From: Lentinula raphanica
Taxonomy: Eukaryota > Basidiomycota > Agaricomycetes > Agaricales > Omphalotaceae
Direction of reading: 5' to 3'
Assembly: GCA_027919835.1 (NCBI GenBank)
Contig: JANVFP010000004.1
Location: 1,612,001 to 1,676,000, forward strand
Length of the DNA: 64,000 bases
Both the position numbers and the translations under genes were made by a program. Shown here piece by piece: positions 35,831 to 47,648 of the stretch (position 1 is the first letter of the stretch; every line of letters begins with the position of its first letter). Under the pieces are notes generated by a model that saw nothing but the letters and a program-made list of their open reading frames with translations, searched no databases and was not told the origin of the DNA.

Positions 35831-36561
35831 ATGCATTTTCCCCAAGCCCCTGGCCAAGATCCTCGTGCCATTCCAGGACCTCCAGCTTACAACTACCAAC
35901 CGCCCCCAGTACCATCTTCCGGTTTCCGCGTCCCATTAAATGAGAACTCTGCATTTCCAGCCCAGCACAGTCCCTTCTCCTACGATGCTGACGGTGTTTC
36001 GCCCATCTTCATCGGCAGCGCGATATTCCCAAACTCTGTACACCCGTGCAAAATTGTTCCTGCGTTGGATCCCAAATGCATGGTCCCTTACGGCGGAAGA
36101 GAGCATCATCATCGCGGTCGATATGTCTGTGTGATTCTCTGTATCTGTTGAATCTTTACTTACACGTACCTGTTATAATTCTGGTGGCATACTAATCATG
36201 TAGGATTTGTTGCCTTTCGATCCGAACACCATGGAATTAGTTCGGACATCGCACGGGCACATACCATCAGGACGAAGGCCTGTTGAAGGAGGCTACGAAG
36301 AGGATGGTAATCTTGTTCACCCATTTGAAAACCAAAGTCTACCAAGGCTCATATCGGTCACGGTTGTTAGGTACTAAGTTGTACCATGGAATTGCCACTG
36401 TAAGCGGGGTCAGAGTTCCTGGAAAGACTGCACCTCACTTGTATGTCTCTGATCATCCAAACTCTGGATTTTCTTGCTGAAGCACTGACTCTAGGGGCGG
36501 ATGCAATGTTTCATTCGCCGGAGGAGAACATATAATACATCAAGACTATGAGATCTTGTAA
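35831..36561 (+). CDS. DM9 repeat (DUF3421) protein
   Basis: The ATG at 35831 gives a Pro/Gln/Tyr-rich N-terminus (FPQAPGQDPRAIPGPPAYNY). Two DM9 repeats follow. The first reads IFIGSAIFPNSVHPCKIVP, then VPYGGREHHHRGRYDLLPFD. The second reads LYHGIATVSGVRVPGKTAPH, then GGCNVSFAGGEHIIHQDYEI. Introns fall at 36119-36203 and at the GTAATC donor (about 36306-36370), with a final short intron near 36438-36494; the stop is the TAA at 36559-36561. DM9 domains are found in insect and mollusc lectin-like proteins and in natterins, and in a number of fungi. Sugar binding is known for animal members; the fungal role is unknown. About 190 residues, no signal peptide. Confidence 0.83.
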
Positions 36562-36763
36562 GAGTTTTGAGTGTTTAGTGGATATTTTCATCATCTTTCT
36601 GATACTTCATGCAGATGTTGGCGATACTAAACTCAGGAGTCAACAAGGAAAGGTAGCACGCAGACTAGTTGGGATAAAGATAAGTAGTATGTACAGTGTA
36701 GCGAATACTCTGAAGATTATGTGATAGTATACAGTATGCAGACGTGAAATGTCAGAGTGCCGT

Positions 36764-39700
36764 TCATTTCTGTGCTTTGGTACTTTTACCCTTGCGGGCC
36801 TTCGAGGCAGTAGACGTCGACGATGACTTGATAAGTTTCGGAGCTCTAGGACGGTAAAACAGTCTGATTTCTTCTCCTCCACTGGAAATCTCCGCTGCTC
36901 TTTTCCCGGGCTACGGGATATAGACATCAGCATCCAAACATCACCAACATGAAGATCAGCATACTTTCAGATAGTACACATGCCAACCACCATTACTTTG
37001 CATAGAAACCTCATCAAGACCCTCGAGGTAGCAAAGCCTCTTGAAAAGCTGTTCAAGGAGTTCGGAGTCAAGATGCTTTCCACCACCATATTGAGGAAGG
37101 CGATTGTGTCCGCGTTCGCGAATAACGCTTGTGTCCGCTCCCTTGAAAACGGATCGACAGTGATCGAGGGTGACGAGCTGGCCAGTATGGTGAAACTCTT
37201 GTACGAGGTCGATGATGGACTTGGCTTCCTCCGTCAGATTCTGCTCGATCATTGCTGCACCGTGACTGCAATTGTCGCAAAATTGTCGACAATGACGACG
37301 GTCGAACTTCTCGTTGAAGAACTGAAGGAGCTGCACTCGACGACAGTCCGATACGTTGAGACAATATTGCATGACCATTTTGACTTGTGATTCCTGACGT
37401 TTCCTGGCTTCAGGACTAGCGAGTTCTGATGGGTCGCCGTTTTTCGGATTGTTGATCATCTTGAGGATGACCTTGTAATCCCGATATGAATAGACTTGGG
37501 ACAGATTGAATGCACACGAATCGAGTCAATGATATATGAAACGTACACAACAGACAGTCTGCAGGCTTTTGGTCACGACCGGCACGTCCTAAGCTGTGAT
37601 GAGAGACAGGCAAACCTGAAGAATACCCATAACCGTACCGGTCTCTTGGTAGTAACTAACAGGATGCATTATTAGACCAGTTGGAAGGGAACGTATAGCT
37701 TGTTCAAAACTCACCCATCAAGGGATTTCGGGAGATCATGATGAATCACAAAACGCACTACGGAGAACTAGAAGTGAGATATCCCTCGCTTCTGACTTGA
37801 TCCACCTCACCGTTCGGTTTGTCTATGCCCATGCCGAACGCGATCTAGAGGAAGAGTCAGCGCAGAATCAAAAGAGGTTCCGGAAGTTCTTACTGTGGCA
37901 ACAACTATTTGGATACGATCAGATTGCCACTCTTGCAAAACCTGCTCTTTGTCTGTGACACTCATCAGAGCATGGAAATGTTTCGCTCTCAAGCCTTTCT
38001 GTCGTAACTGCCCTGCGACCTTCTCGCACTTGTCGCGACCAAGACAGTAGATAATACCTGTCTCCCCTCGATGTTTAGTGTTGATAAACGTATAGATGTC
38101 TTCTATCACTTTGGTCTTCTTGTCCAATATGAGGTAGTTGAGATTAGTGCGGTTGAAGGATTGCTTGAAGCGAGCACAATTTCGGAGCTTCAATCGCTGC
38201 ATGATATCGTCCACCATGAGCTGATTGGCCGTCGCAGTAAGAGCCATGATGGGAACATCAGGGTACGTCTCGCGGAGGGTGCCGAGGTATTGGTACTGGG
38301 GGTTTGACATGAGGAAAGGAATGGAGACCACAGAGGATTACAAATGCTTACCGCTTCTCTGAAATCTTGTCCCCATGTTGATATACAATGTGCTTCGTCA
38401 ACAACAAAACGTGCCAACTGGCCCGCACGGTATAGATCACCAAATATTGATTTGAGAGCGCCGCTGTCTTTGATCTTCTCCGGAGACACGTAGAGAAGAC
38501 TGGGTTTGGGATAGCCTCTGAGTCGTCTCATAACCTCGCCGTGATCAACTGTTTCCGAATTCCAGACCAGAACATCCACATCCTTCGCTTGAAGAGCATC
38601 CACTTGGTTGGTCATGAGAGATAACAACGGCGAGACGACGATAGTGACACCCTTGGTTGATCCTCCGGTGCAGACCGCAGGGAGTTGATAGCATAAACTT
38701 TTACCACCTCCAGTAGGCATGAGGACGAATACGTCGCGTCCTGCCAGAGCCGCAAGCATCGCTTCTAGTTGATTTTGTCGAAAGTCCTTCAATCGGAAGA
38801 CACTTTTCAGTTTCTGCATGATTTCATTGTAGTAAGGGTTATTAGCAAAAAGCGTGTGGTCCGGCGTTTCTTCCGTCGAAGGAGGAACCTCGTCAAGTGG
38901 TTTGTCTGCGGCAGAAAATGAGGCATCAAGAACTTTGCTCAGTTCGGGGGCTTCGTAATCCATATCGTCGTTAGCCCAGTAACAATCATCGCTATTTGGA
39001 GCCGGGTCGTCGATGAGTTCTTCTATGTCGTCGTCGAAGGAGTCCGAGATAGAATCAGAAGCGATTCGGGTACGGTCACTCGAGGAACCGATGAAGGTTT
39101 CTGAAGAATAAGTAGATATGGAACTCGAGTTGAGGTTGTCGCTGAAGTATGGCGATGTGACGAGGGATGGATTATGGTACTCGCTCTCCTTTATTTCCAG
39201 CGTTTGACGCATGGCCTTGATTCTAGCGGTGAGTAGTAATCTATGGAGAATATTCACAGACTAGTAATATGCCAACCTGGACGAAATGCGTACCCGATAC
39301 CTTCCAAAGTCACGATGTCCACTTTTGGGTCCTGCGACTTTCGATATTGCTCGATCAAACGGTTGTTGTCATGTTGTGCAGAAAGGACAAACTCAAGCAG
39401 TCCACGAAGCTCGGCAGCGCTTTTCTGCGATGGTGTTGTCAGTAGTTACGTTGTATATAGACATGGCAAAACAACGAACCTTTGTCAAGTCCTCATGACC
39501 TTGACTGGCCGGTCGACTGACGGTGAGATGGGATGAGCCAACATCTTGACCTGCAAGAAGACAGGGGATGTTTGCTTTCGTAGAGGGAGCTTTGTGATGT
39601 ACGTCGTCCGTTATCTCCACGTCGTCTATTTCCGGAGCCTTTCCTTTCCCTTTGAGATTGCCACTTGTGACCGAAAAGTTCTCTTTATCATCGAGTGGAC

Positions 39701-40157
39701 CGCTTCTCCGTCGCTTGTAAGGAACTGCACCGTCGTTTGTGCTCAGAGTTTCTAGGTGACGCTTCGATCGCGGACTCGGCGATGGAAGAGATAGATCGAT
39801 TACATCGTTGGACGTAGGTGTCTCCGGTTCTGGTTTACGCGTCTTCGGTTTTCCAAATCCAGGGGTACGGAACGTTGGGAGGGCATTATGGCGTGCTAGC
39901 AAAAGGGATCAACCGAGAAAATGCCACACAGGAATCTATCAGCCCTTACGTGTACCCTTGCTTGAAGAAGCAGACGCATTGGTTGAAGGTTTGAATTTGG
40001 ACTGGTAAAGAAGGTTGGTAACTGAGTGGGACGATCTGCTATAACATACTTTGGTCTTGGGCGCTGGAGCAGAGATCGAGAAGGAGGTGTCAAGGGCTGA
40101 ATTGCTCCCTCGCTTCTTGAGTACGTCGCTGAGATTATTCTTCAGCTCAAAGGACAT
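36764..40157 (-). CDS. RecQ-family DNA helicase (Sgs1/BLM-like), no HRDC domain seen
   Basis: Starts MSFELKNNLSDVLKKRGSNS with a long Ser/Asp-rich N-terminal region. The helicase core has FRLKDFRQNQLEAMLAAL (motif 0), MPTGGGKSLCYQLPA (Walker A), VVDEAHCISTWGQDFR (DEAH and aromatic loop), MALTATAN, and YYQETGRAGRDQ (motif VI, restored across an intron). The zinc-binding RQC part follows (CRRVQLLQFFNEKF, RRHCRQFCDNC), then a winged helix ending GGWHVYYL. After that come only about 50 residues, basic at the end (KARKGKSTKAQK), so the HRDC domain of Sgs1 and BLM is missing. RecQ helicases dissolve recombination intermediates in the nucleus. The gene is divergent from cullin-3. Confidence 0.9.
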
Positions 40158-40374
40158 GTGGAAGGTCGCGCCTCTCGAAGTCTGATGGCGGAAATGGTGG
40201 TCATACAGTAAAAGCAAACAGAGTTACGCGCAGGCGCCAAAATTCTTAGTCATGTGATCGCACGTATGGGCGTCTATTTTACTCTTGACTCTGAACCCGC
40301 TCTGAACCACGAATCCGATCGACATCAGAGACCTTGAAGATAGTTTTCACCTTCACATCACCCACATACTGTAG
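40158..40374. promoter_or_regulatory. Bidirectional promoter of the RecQ and cullin-3 genes
   Basis: Only 217 bp separate the two start codons, which point away from each other. All promoter and 5' UTR sequence for both genes must fit here unless they overlap. No TATA box is evident; a GATCGCAC word and a CATCACCCACATAC stretch are present. Confidence 0.55.
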
Positions 40375-43300
40375 ATGGCTGCAGGTGAGAGCTGACACGC
40401 GAATATTTATTTATATGACTGTTTATCTTGACGCTACTGCAACTACAGCATCACGCCGGGGAATAATCAAACCCAAGATTGTGAGCCCTATTGTCGAATA
40501 CTCAGTCTGGTTTACTGGCAGTGCTCAAGTCTGGACTTTCGGTCTAGAAACCTCCCAAAAAAGTGTGTTTTTACTCGCGTTAGCTTGAACACCGTAGTCC
40601 TCAATCTCGTCACAAAGCACGGACTCGATGTTAGTGTTGAAGAGACCTGGTCTACATTGTCACAGAATATAAAGGAAATCCTCAATCACAACGCTTCCAA
40701 TCTCTCTTTCGAGGAAAACCATCGTTATGCATATCACCTGGTTCTGTCTAACAATGGCGAGCTTCTTTATCGGGGGATGAAGAGAATAGTCGCCGACAAT
40801 CTTCAAAAGCTTGCGAAAGAGCAAATCATAACCGCCTTTCCTACAACAAGCATTGCTGATCCGACACAGAGGAGTCAAGAAAACGAACTGCTCATGAAGG
40901 CCCTAAGAAATGTGTGGGATGATCATACTAGTAACATGACAAAGTTGGGACAACTTCTAAAGTACATGGTGTGTGGTTGATGTCTCTGAGTCTTCACAAA
41001 GAAATCCTAATCTAGATTGTGCGCGTCAAGGATCGTAGGTATACGAAGAATGCCGGAGTTCCAGAAACATGGGAAGCTGGACTCCAACTATTCCTCGATC
41101 ATATCATTTGTCCTCCTATTAAAGATCGCCTTATGACTGCAATCTTGAACCAGATCCAATATGAACGAGAAGGATATACCATTAATCGTTCTGCTGTCAA
41201 AGGTTGTGTCGACGTCTTACGGAGCTTAGATTCCGAAGACAATACTCGTACAGTATACCAACAAGACCTGGAACCTGTGTTACTCAGAGAAAGCGAGGCA
41301 TTCTACAAAAATTACGGTGATATCATTCTCGAAACCAGCGATACCTCAGAATATCTCCTGAAGGTCAAATAAGTTTTCTTTTCAGAGAGGGTGCCGCTCA
41401 TCATTCAGTAGGTCGAATCTCGTCTTGAATCAGAAGAATCCCGCACACATCATTATCTTTCCAGGACAACAACTGAACCCCTCCTACGGATTTTACAACA
41501 ACATCTTCTTACTGCCCATCTTGACGCCGTCATAGCTATGCCCAATTCTGGTCTCGATACACTTATTGACTTGGACAAGTTTGAAGATTTGGGGCGACTA
41601 TATCGTCTCTTTCACATGGTCCCTGAAGGGATTCCGTGTCTCAAAAAAGCATACAAAGCTTCTATCGCCAGAAGAGGCTCTGCTATCAATCAGACATCGT
41701 CAGGTCTGGATGCTGGGAGCGCCAGTGATGTCAAAGATAATGGCACGGGTGCGCGCAGAACTCAAGATGAACGCAGGGACCGCGCCATGGCCGCCAGCCA
41801 AACCCTAAATATGGCGCTCAAGTGGGTACAGGATGTTCTGGACTTGAAGGACAAAATGGATGCTGTGTGGAAGAAGTCGTTCGATAGCAACTCAAAGATA
41901 GAAGCGGTCATGATTGAGGTAGTTATTCATTCGATCTCTGTGACTTGTCTCATTTTCCATCGTCTAGGCGTTCGAAACCTTCATCAACAGTAACACAAAG
42001 TGTTCAGAGTTCATTTCTCTGTTCATTGATGACCATCTCAAAAGAGGATTGAAAGGGGCAAGTCTCGTTCTTGGATGCTTATGAGCTGGTCCCTGATTAT
42101 CACTCTGCCTATAGAAAACAGACGCCGAAGTAGACGCTGTCCTGGAAAAAACCATCACAGTATTCCGATATCTGACAGAGAAGGACGTCTTTGAACGCTA
42201 CTATAAGAACCATCTCGCAAAGCGTCTGCTGCATGCGAGATCAGTATCTGACGATGCAGAACGAGGAATGTTAGCGAGATTGAAAATAGAATGCGGCACC
42301 CAATTCACTCAGAAGTTAGAAGGGATGTTTCACGATATCAAATTGTCGGCGGATACTCTGCAATCATACAAAGAACACCTTCTCAAGTCTTCAATGGTAT
42401 GTCAAGATTTCCGTATTCCGTTTCGTGTGCTCATACCCTTCGTCTAGTCCCCTCAGATTGATCTTTCTGTGATTATAATGACATCGACTTTTTGGCCAAT
42501 GTCACATTCGTCGTCACCTTGCAATCTACCTCAACAGTTACTCGAAACCCTAAAGCCTTTTGAGCGGTTCTACCTTTCTCGCCATTCTGGTCGTCGACTC
42601 ACCTGGCAACTCTCCTTGGGGAATGTTGATATACGAACCGCATTCAAGAACAGGACACATGATGTCAATGTGGCCACATACGCTGCAGTCATTCTCCTTC
42701 TGTTCGAAGATCTAAAAGATGATGATTTTCTGACTTACGAGGTAGCCTTTGAATCGCTAATGTTCATGAGATCTAACATGGTTCGCAGGAAATACATCAA
42801 GCTACTGCTCTCGAACACACTGACCTTCAACGCCAACTACAATCGTTAGCATGCGCCAAATATAAGATTCTGAAAAAGCACCCTCCTGGTCGAGACGTAC
42901 AAACCACTGATTCCTTTTCTTTCAACTCGGCATTCACTGCTCCATTGCAAAAAATCAAAATCAGTACAGTCTCATCGAAGGTAGAAAGCGGAGAGGAATT
43001 GAAGGAAACCCGCGATCGCATAGATGAAGAGAGGCGGCACCAAACAGAAGTATAACCTTCGTCGTAACTGATACTCGTCACTGACAGTCCTTCAAGGCTT
43101 CAATCGTTCGGATCATGAAAGATCGCAAACATATGTCGCACAATGACTTAATAAATGAGGTGACGCGGCTACTGGCTGGTCGGTTCCAACCGAATCCTCT
43201 CTTGATCAAGAAACGTATCGAAGGTTTAATCGAGGTACATATCCATGACTCCTTTATATACTTTGCGCTACTCTCATGCTTTTCTTCCTATCAGAGAGAA

Positions 43301-43405
43301 TATCTAGAGCGTGGTGAAGATCATAAGTCATATAATTATCTTGTGAGTTCTTTTCAGAAACGAAACGCCCCTCTCTTACGCTTACTTGCCATCCTCCAGG
43401 CATGA
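40375..43405 (+). CDS. Cullin-3 type E3 ubiquitin ligase scaffold
   Basis: A 10-nt first exon (MAA, 40375-40384) joins [10 protein letters not shown] after a 64-nt intron, matching the short basic start of CUL3. Family blocks follow: [82 protein letters not shown] and [13 protein letters not shown]. The C-terminal WHB domain holds the neddylation site RIMKDRKHM (acceptor Lys codon at 43118-43120). The chain ends SYNYLA, the canonical cullin tail, with the final codon on its own exon at 43400. Cullin-3 assembles BTB-protein ligases with Rbx1. About 760 residues. The second intron (about 140 nt) is unusually long for this window and may hide a small exon. Confidence 0.93.
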
Positions 43406-43835
43406 GTCGCAAGCAAGCTGCCCATGTCATGACCTGTAACGCTGTAATTCTATCTAACTGTACATCTGCATCTGTGAATTAATAAGTAGTACACGATCAT
43501 AACTGTACGTGTGGCGCAAGCGATAGACCGTCACGACGTTATAACCATCTACTCCCACACCCGGAGCGAAGTCTTCTTTGCTAACAATCACTAGTCACGA
43601 CTCACCGTTGGTGCTTTCTGATCATGAACCCTACTTACCTGTAAGAGGACAAAATGCCTACTTGAATGAGCGGAGTACCCGCGGCGCGTTGATTAGGGCG
43701 CCCGGCGAAGAAAGAGCGGCCCGATTTTTCGGAGCCATGTAATGGCTGTGAAGCACGCGTTCTAGTACTCTCATTCTGACTACATACGCCCTCATACACC
43801 TTTTCCGACCCCACCGTTTCTACGACGTCGATACC
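43406..43835. other. Intergenic region
   Basis: Holds the 3' UTR of cullin-3 and the promoter of the CS-domain gene. No coding frame or repeat was seen. Confidence 0.5.
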
Positions 43836-45613
43836 ATGGAGGCCTATAGCTCAGAACGTCGACAGGAATGGAGATATTCTCCTTACTCATGGCATCAGGT
43901 ATGTGTGCACAACTCGCGTGAAAGATCTAGCAACTCAACAGACTGAACCTCAACGTTCAACCTTCGTAATCAAACCTCCCTCGAATCTACAGTCTCACGA
44001 CCAGGTAGGACCTCATTGATCGACATTAGAATTTATCGTTGATTGTGTCAGGCAACTGTGCTGTTAACGGTTCCATTCGAAGCCACAGAAGAAGATCTTT
44101 CTGTCACCATTGACTCCAACTTCATAGTCGCTGGGGTAACTGGCCAGGCTCCTATCATCAAGGTATGCTATGCATTTAAGATTTGAATCATCATCACTTA
44201 TCTGCGCTCGAAGGGTCGTCTGTACGGCGAAGTGGATCCAATTGCTTCTTCCTGGCAACTCGAAACACAACCACATCCATTCCGCCCTTCCACCCGAGAG
44301 CGTACATTCTCTAACACATCCGTGACATCTGAAGCATCAGCTTCTACCCACTCCTCGTTCGCATTCATCTCAGACCCCGAGATAACCAGTAGTTTTGCCG
44401 CGTCGCTTGAGAATCGTGATGCATCACCCTCTCCTGTCCTGAGTTCCTCTCCGTCTGACCGAAGCGCTCCTCTGCATCAAAATCTCTTGCTTACATCGCA
44501 CCAATCACGACCTACCTCTTCCCGCAATAGCATGGGATCTTCATCCTCATTTGCCTCTCTCGAATCTTCAATGCATAGTGCGGGTGCAGGAGTTTATCCT
44601 GGAAAACTACTTACCCTCCATCTCGAAAAGTCTCAGACTGTCATATGGCCATCACTCATTGTAGGACCTGCCCCGAACGCCTTTTCCTCTGTGCATTACT
44701 CAAATGTCAGGGCAGAGAATGTTAATGAACAGCAATATAACATGGATCCTACGAGTTTGACACTTACTGCACTCGAATGGCTTGATATTCGAAAGAATAA
44801 AGACGAAGCCTTCGAATACTTCATGTGAGTCTTGTCATCGAATATTACGCAGGTCCTTCGTCGGTCAACTATTTTTTTCCTAGACGTGCTTGGAGACTTG
44901 CTCGTGCACCAATGGCTACTATGAAACTTGTTTCATGCTATTTCCCTATCTATTCTTCGTATGACATTCCGGACATCTCCAAAGATAATGAGGGTGATAT
45001 TCAACGCGGTACTCAGGCCTATTATCTCCATTGCCTTGGGGGTCGCAATGATCTAGCCCGCTTATATTTGGAGGCCGGAATGTTGTACCTTGAGGGTACT
45101 GCTTCGGAACTCATTTCCTCATCGCACTATAGCCTCTCATCATTACGAATGCCTTTACCACCTTATGGAAGCGCAGCATTGGGGTCTATTCACGGGGGAA
45201 CAGAAGCATGGAGAAGAGATCGAATGGCTGCCGCTCGACTGTTTGAGCGAGCGAAAATATTGCAGCCAAACTTAGAGACGCCAGCACTTCCTCTTTCTAG
45301 CCAAGGATCCGCAGAGGAGCCTGCCATTGCACTGGAAATGCAGATGCCAATGTCATTATTCGAAGTGGATAGTGCACGTCGTACAAACTCACCTGCGGAA
45401 ATCTTATCGCAAAACCAACCTCGACGGAGGAAGCAACAGGAGGAATTCCTCAAGGCTCAGGAAGGTAGTCGGTCTCTAGTAGGTAAAGCCGCTAACATTG
45501 TCGACAGTGCATGGTTATTGCCTGGTCTTGTTGGGGCAGGCACTGCACTTGTGGCCGTGGGTGTGGTAGGCGTTCTAAGTTTGTCTTGGTCGAAGAGGAA
45601 TCAAGGAAGTTGA
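43836..45613 (+). CDS. CS (p23-like) domain protein with C-terminal membrane anchor
   Basis: Starts MEAYSSERRQEWRYSPYSWH. After two small exons a CS domain is read: ATVLLTVPFEATEEDLSVTI, NFIVAGVTGQAPIIKGRLYG, then DPIASSWQLE. A Ser-rich linker follows, then a second conserved block from LEKSQTVIWPSLIVG to TALEWLDIRKNKDEAFEYF. Next comes a region with AYYLHCLGGRNDLARLYLEA and ARLFERAKILQPNLE, resembling helical repeats of the TPR or Sel1 kind. The end carries one hydrophobic span (LLPGLVGAGTALVAVGVVGV) followed by a short basic tail, typical of tail-anchored proteins. About 500 residues. CS domains often bind Hsp90; a co-chaperone role at the ER or outer mitochondrial membrane is inference. 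Confidence 0.72.
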
Positions 45614-47648
45614 TTCTGCGATGATTGTATTTACGATGACTATTTTCGTTATATCCTTTCCTTTGTGTGTGATCATTCCTTGATGTTATGCTTGACGAAT
45701 ATGATGTTTTAGTCCAAACATAGCGTTTCGAACGTGCGGATTTCAGTCTGAGTCTTCCTTATGGTTGCGCATACCCTCAGTGGGCACGTTCATCTCTAGT
45801 CAACTTAAAAGAAGATTCACACGCAAAGGAGATGCATACTAGAATTAGAATGTCGGATGAACTGCTCGTGAAGTTTAGGGAATATTGACATAGTCTCCAC
45901 ATCAATGGCATGCAAAGAGGCAGTTCAACTGGCTGAGACGCCTGGCAGTGGAACTCGGAACTCGAACGAATGTGCCTGCCTGGTCAGGGAAGGGCTTGCC
46001 GCTACGAATGTGAACCGCGAGTCACATTCATCAGGACCGTATGGTCAACTTGAGGGGTCCCCCAAAGGGAAGACTGAATATAAAGTTATTTACATGGATA
46101 TTTTGTGGGACCGTTTGACACGAAGAACGCTGCTGAGCAACGACGAAAGGGACGAGGCCTATACTCCGGAAGTAGTAGTAGAACGTGAAATCTTCAACGT
46201 CAGAGCTTGGAAAACATTGCCTTCATCCATCTTCGAAAGATGGATGGATGTCAAACAAAAGCCTATGTAGAATTCATGTTACTTTCACCGGAAGGCGATT
46301 GAACTATTTGTGAGGTCCTGTGAGTACTTATAGCTCATACTGCTCATGCTCTGAGTCTGGGCTGAATATATATATCTACGAAGACGAAACGCCCCCACCG
46401 TTTGAGGAGTTGCCGGCAGTAAGTTGCATTTGGGAAGTTGATCAGCGTCTATGCTCTCAATAACGCAAACTCGTCTCGCGAGAGTCAGCTAGGGGAGACT
46501 GAATTTATGTTGGCTTCAGGATGGATGGATGGTTCATGACCATGAGTAGCACCAACCACTCGAACCGTCAAGGCCGATGACAGTTTGCGACGAAACTAGA
46601 GGAATATGGGTAAGTAATGAAAGGTCATTCGTTGGGTTCCCAAGCTCGATTTTGGCAAGTCAAGCTTGAGAATAGCCTCTTGCCTCCGGATTGAGCATAT
46701 TTTTGCTTTGTATTGCCCCCCCACATGTACACGTACTAGGCAGTACGGAGGAATTCGATTGAGAAGCGAAGGCAGGCGAAGGCCTAAGAAAAATGACGCT
46801 CACTCAATTCTCGCAGTCCACCATCTCCCACCATATTGCGTGAGATGCGATATACCTATTGCAACACGCTGTTTAGAAACCATAATGGGATAATTCAGCA
46901 ACTGACAGACGGTACCAGCTTAATTTCAGGAAGGAAACGTCTAGAAATGTTTGATCCGTTCAGTATTCTGGTTCCTGCACGGAAATATGCCTATAAAACT
47001 TGGGAGTCAGAAATGGCAAGCTCAGGGCTCGTTTGTCAAACGACGCTGGTATAGAAGAGGGTAGGCGGGTTCACCAGGTTCACCGCAAAGGATTCCGGCT
47101 AAGTAATGGTCAGCAGGTATCAGTTCGTAGGCGGTTTGAATGCAGCTGTTGTCACGGAACTTGACCGCCATGATTTAGGGTTTACGATGATACAACATCG
47201 GCACATACGAGGTCATGAATGGAGCGTTGGGTGACCGTGACGGTTATGTCTTAACATGGCCTGTGTTTATCCTCGTCCTGACTGCAAGTACTTACATGAA
47301 AGAGAAAAAATATCAATCAACCAACCTTGGATTCAATCTGTAATATTGGACGAAGTTAAACTGTGAAGAAGGGAAATGATTCGGTCACCTCAAAATTCCC
47401 AAACTTCTCAGAAACACGTCTAGAAATACGTTGACGTCCAGGGATGAGCCTAAACGAGTTGAGAAGGTACTCCGAATCTAATTTCAGGTTTCGTGCTTTG
47501 AGCCATACCGATCATGGTGGGTTTCCTAAAAGGGATAAATCTCCGCAAAATCTTGCCGTCATAAGTTTAGGCAGGCAATTATTTGTCTTATAAGAACCGC
47601 CATGAGTGTTTTACAAGATCCTTGTAATATCGGTTATTTCAACTTCCC
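45614..47648. other. 2-kb region without a supported gene
   Basis: The longest frame, 45905-46270 (121 codons, plus strand), starts MACKEAVQLAETPGSGTRNS and contains YKVIYMDILWDRLTRR. It has no motif I know, no obvious introns and no flanking match, so I do not call it a gene. No repeat or RNA gene was recognised. The last part precedes the F-box gene and should contain its promoter. Confidence 0.4.
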
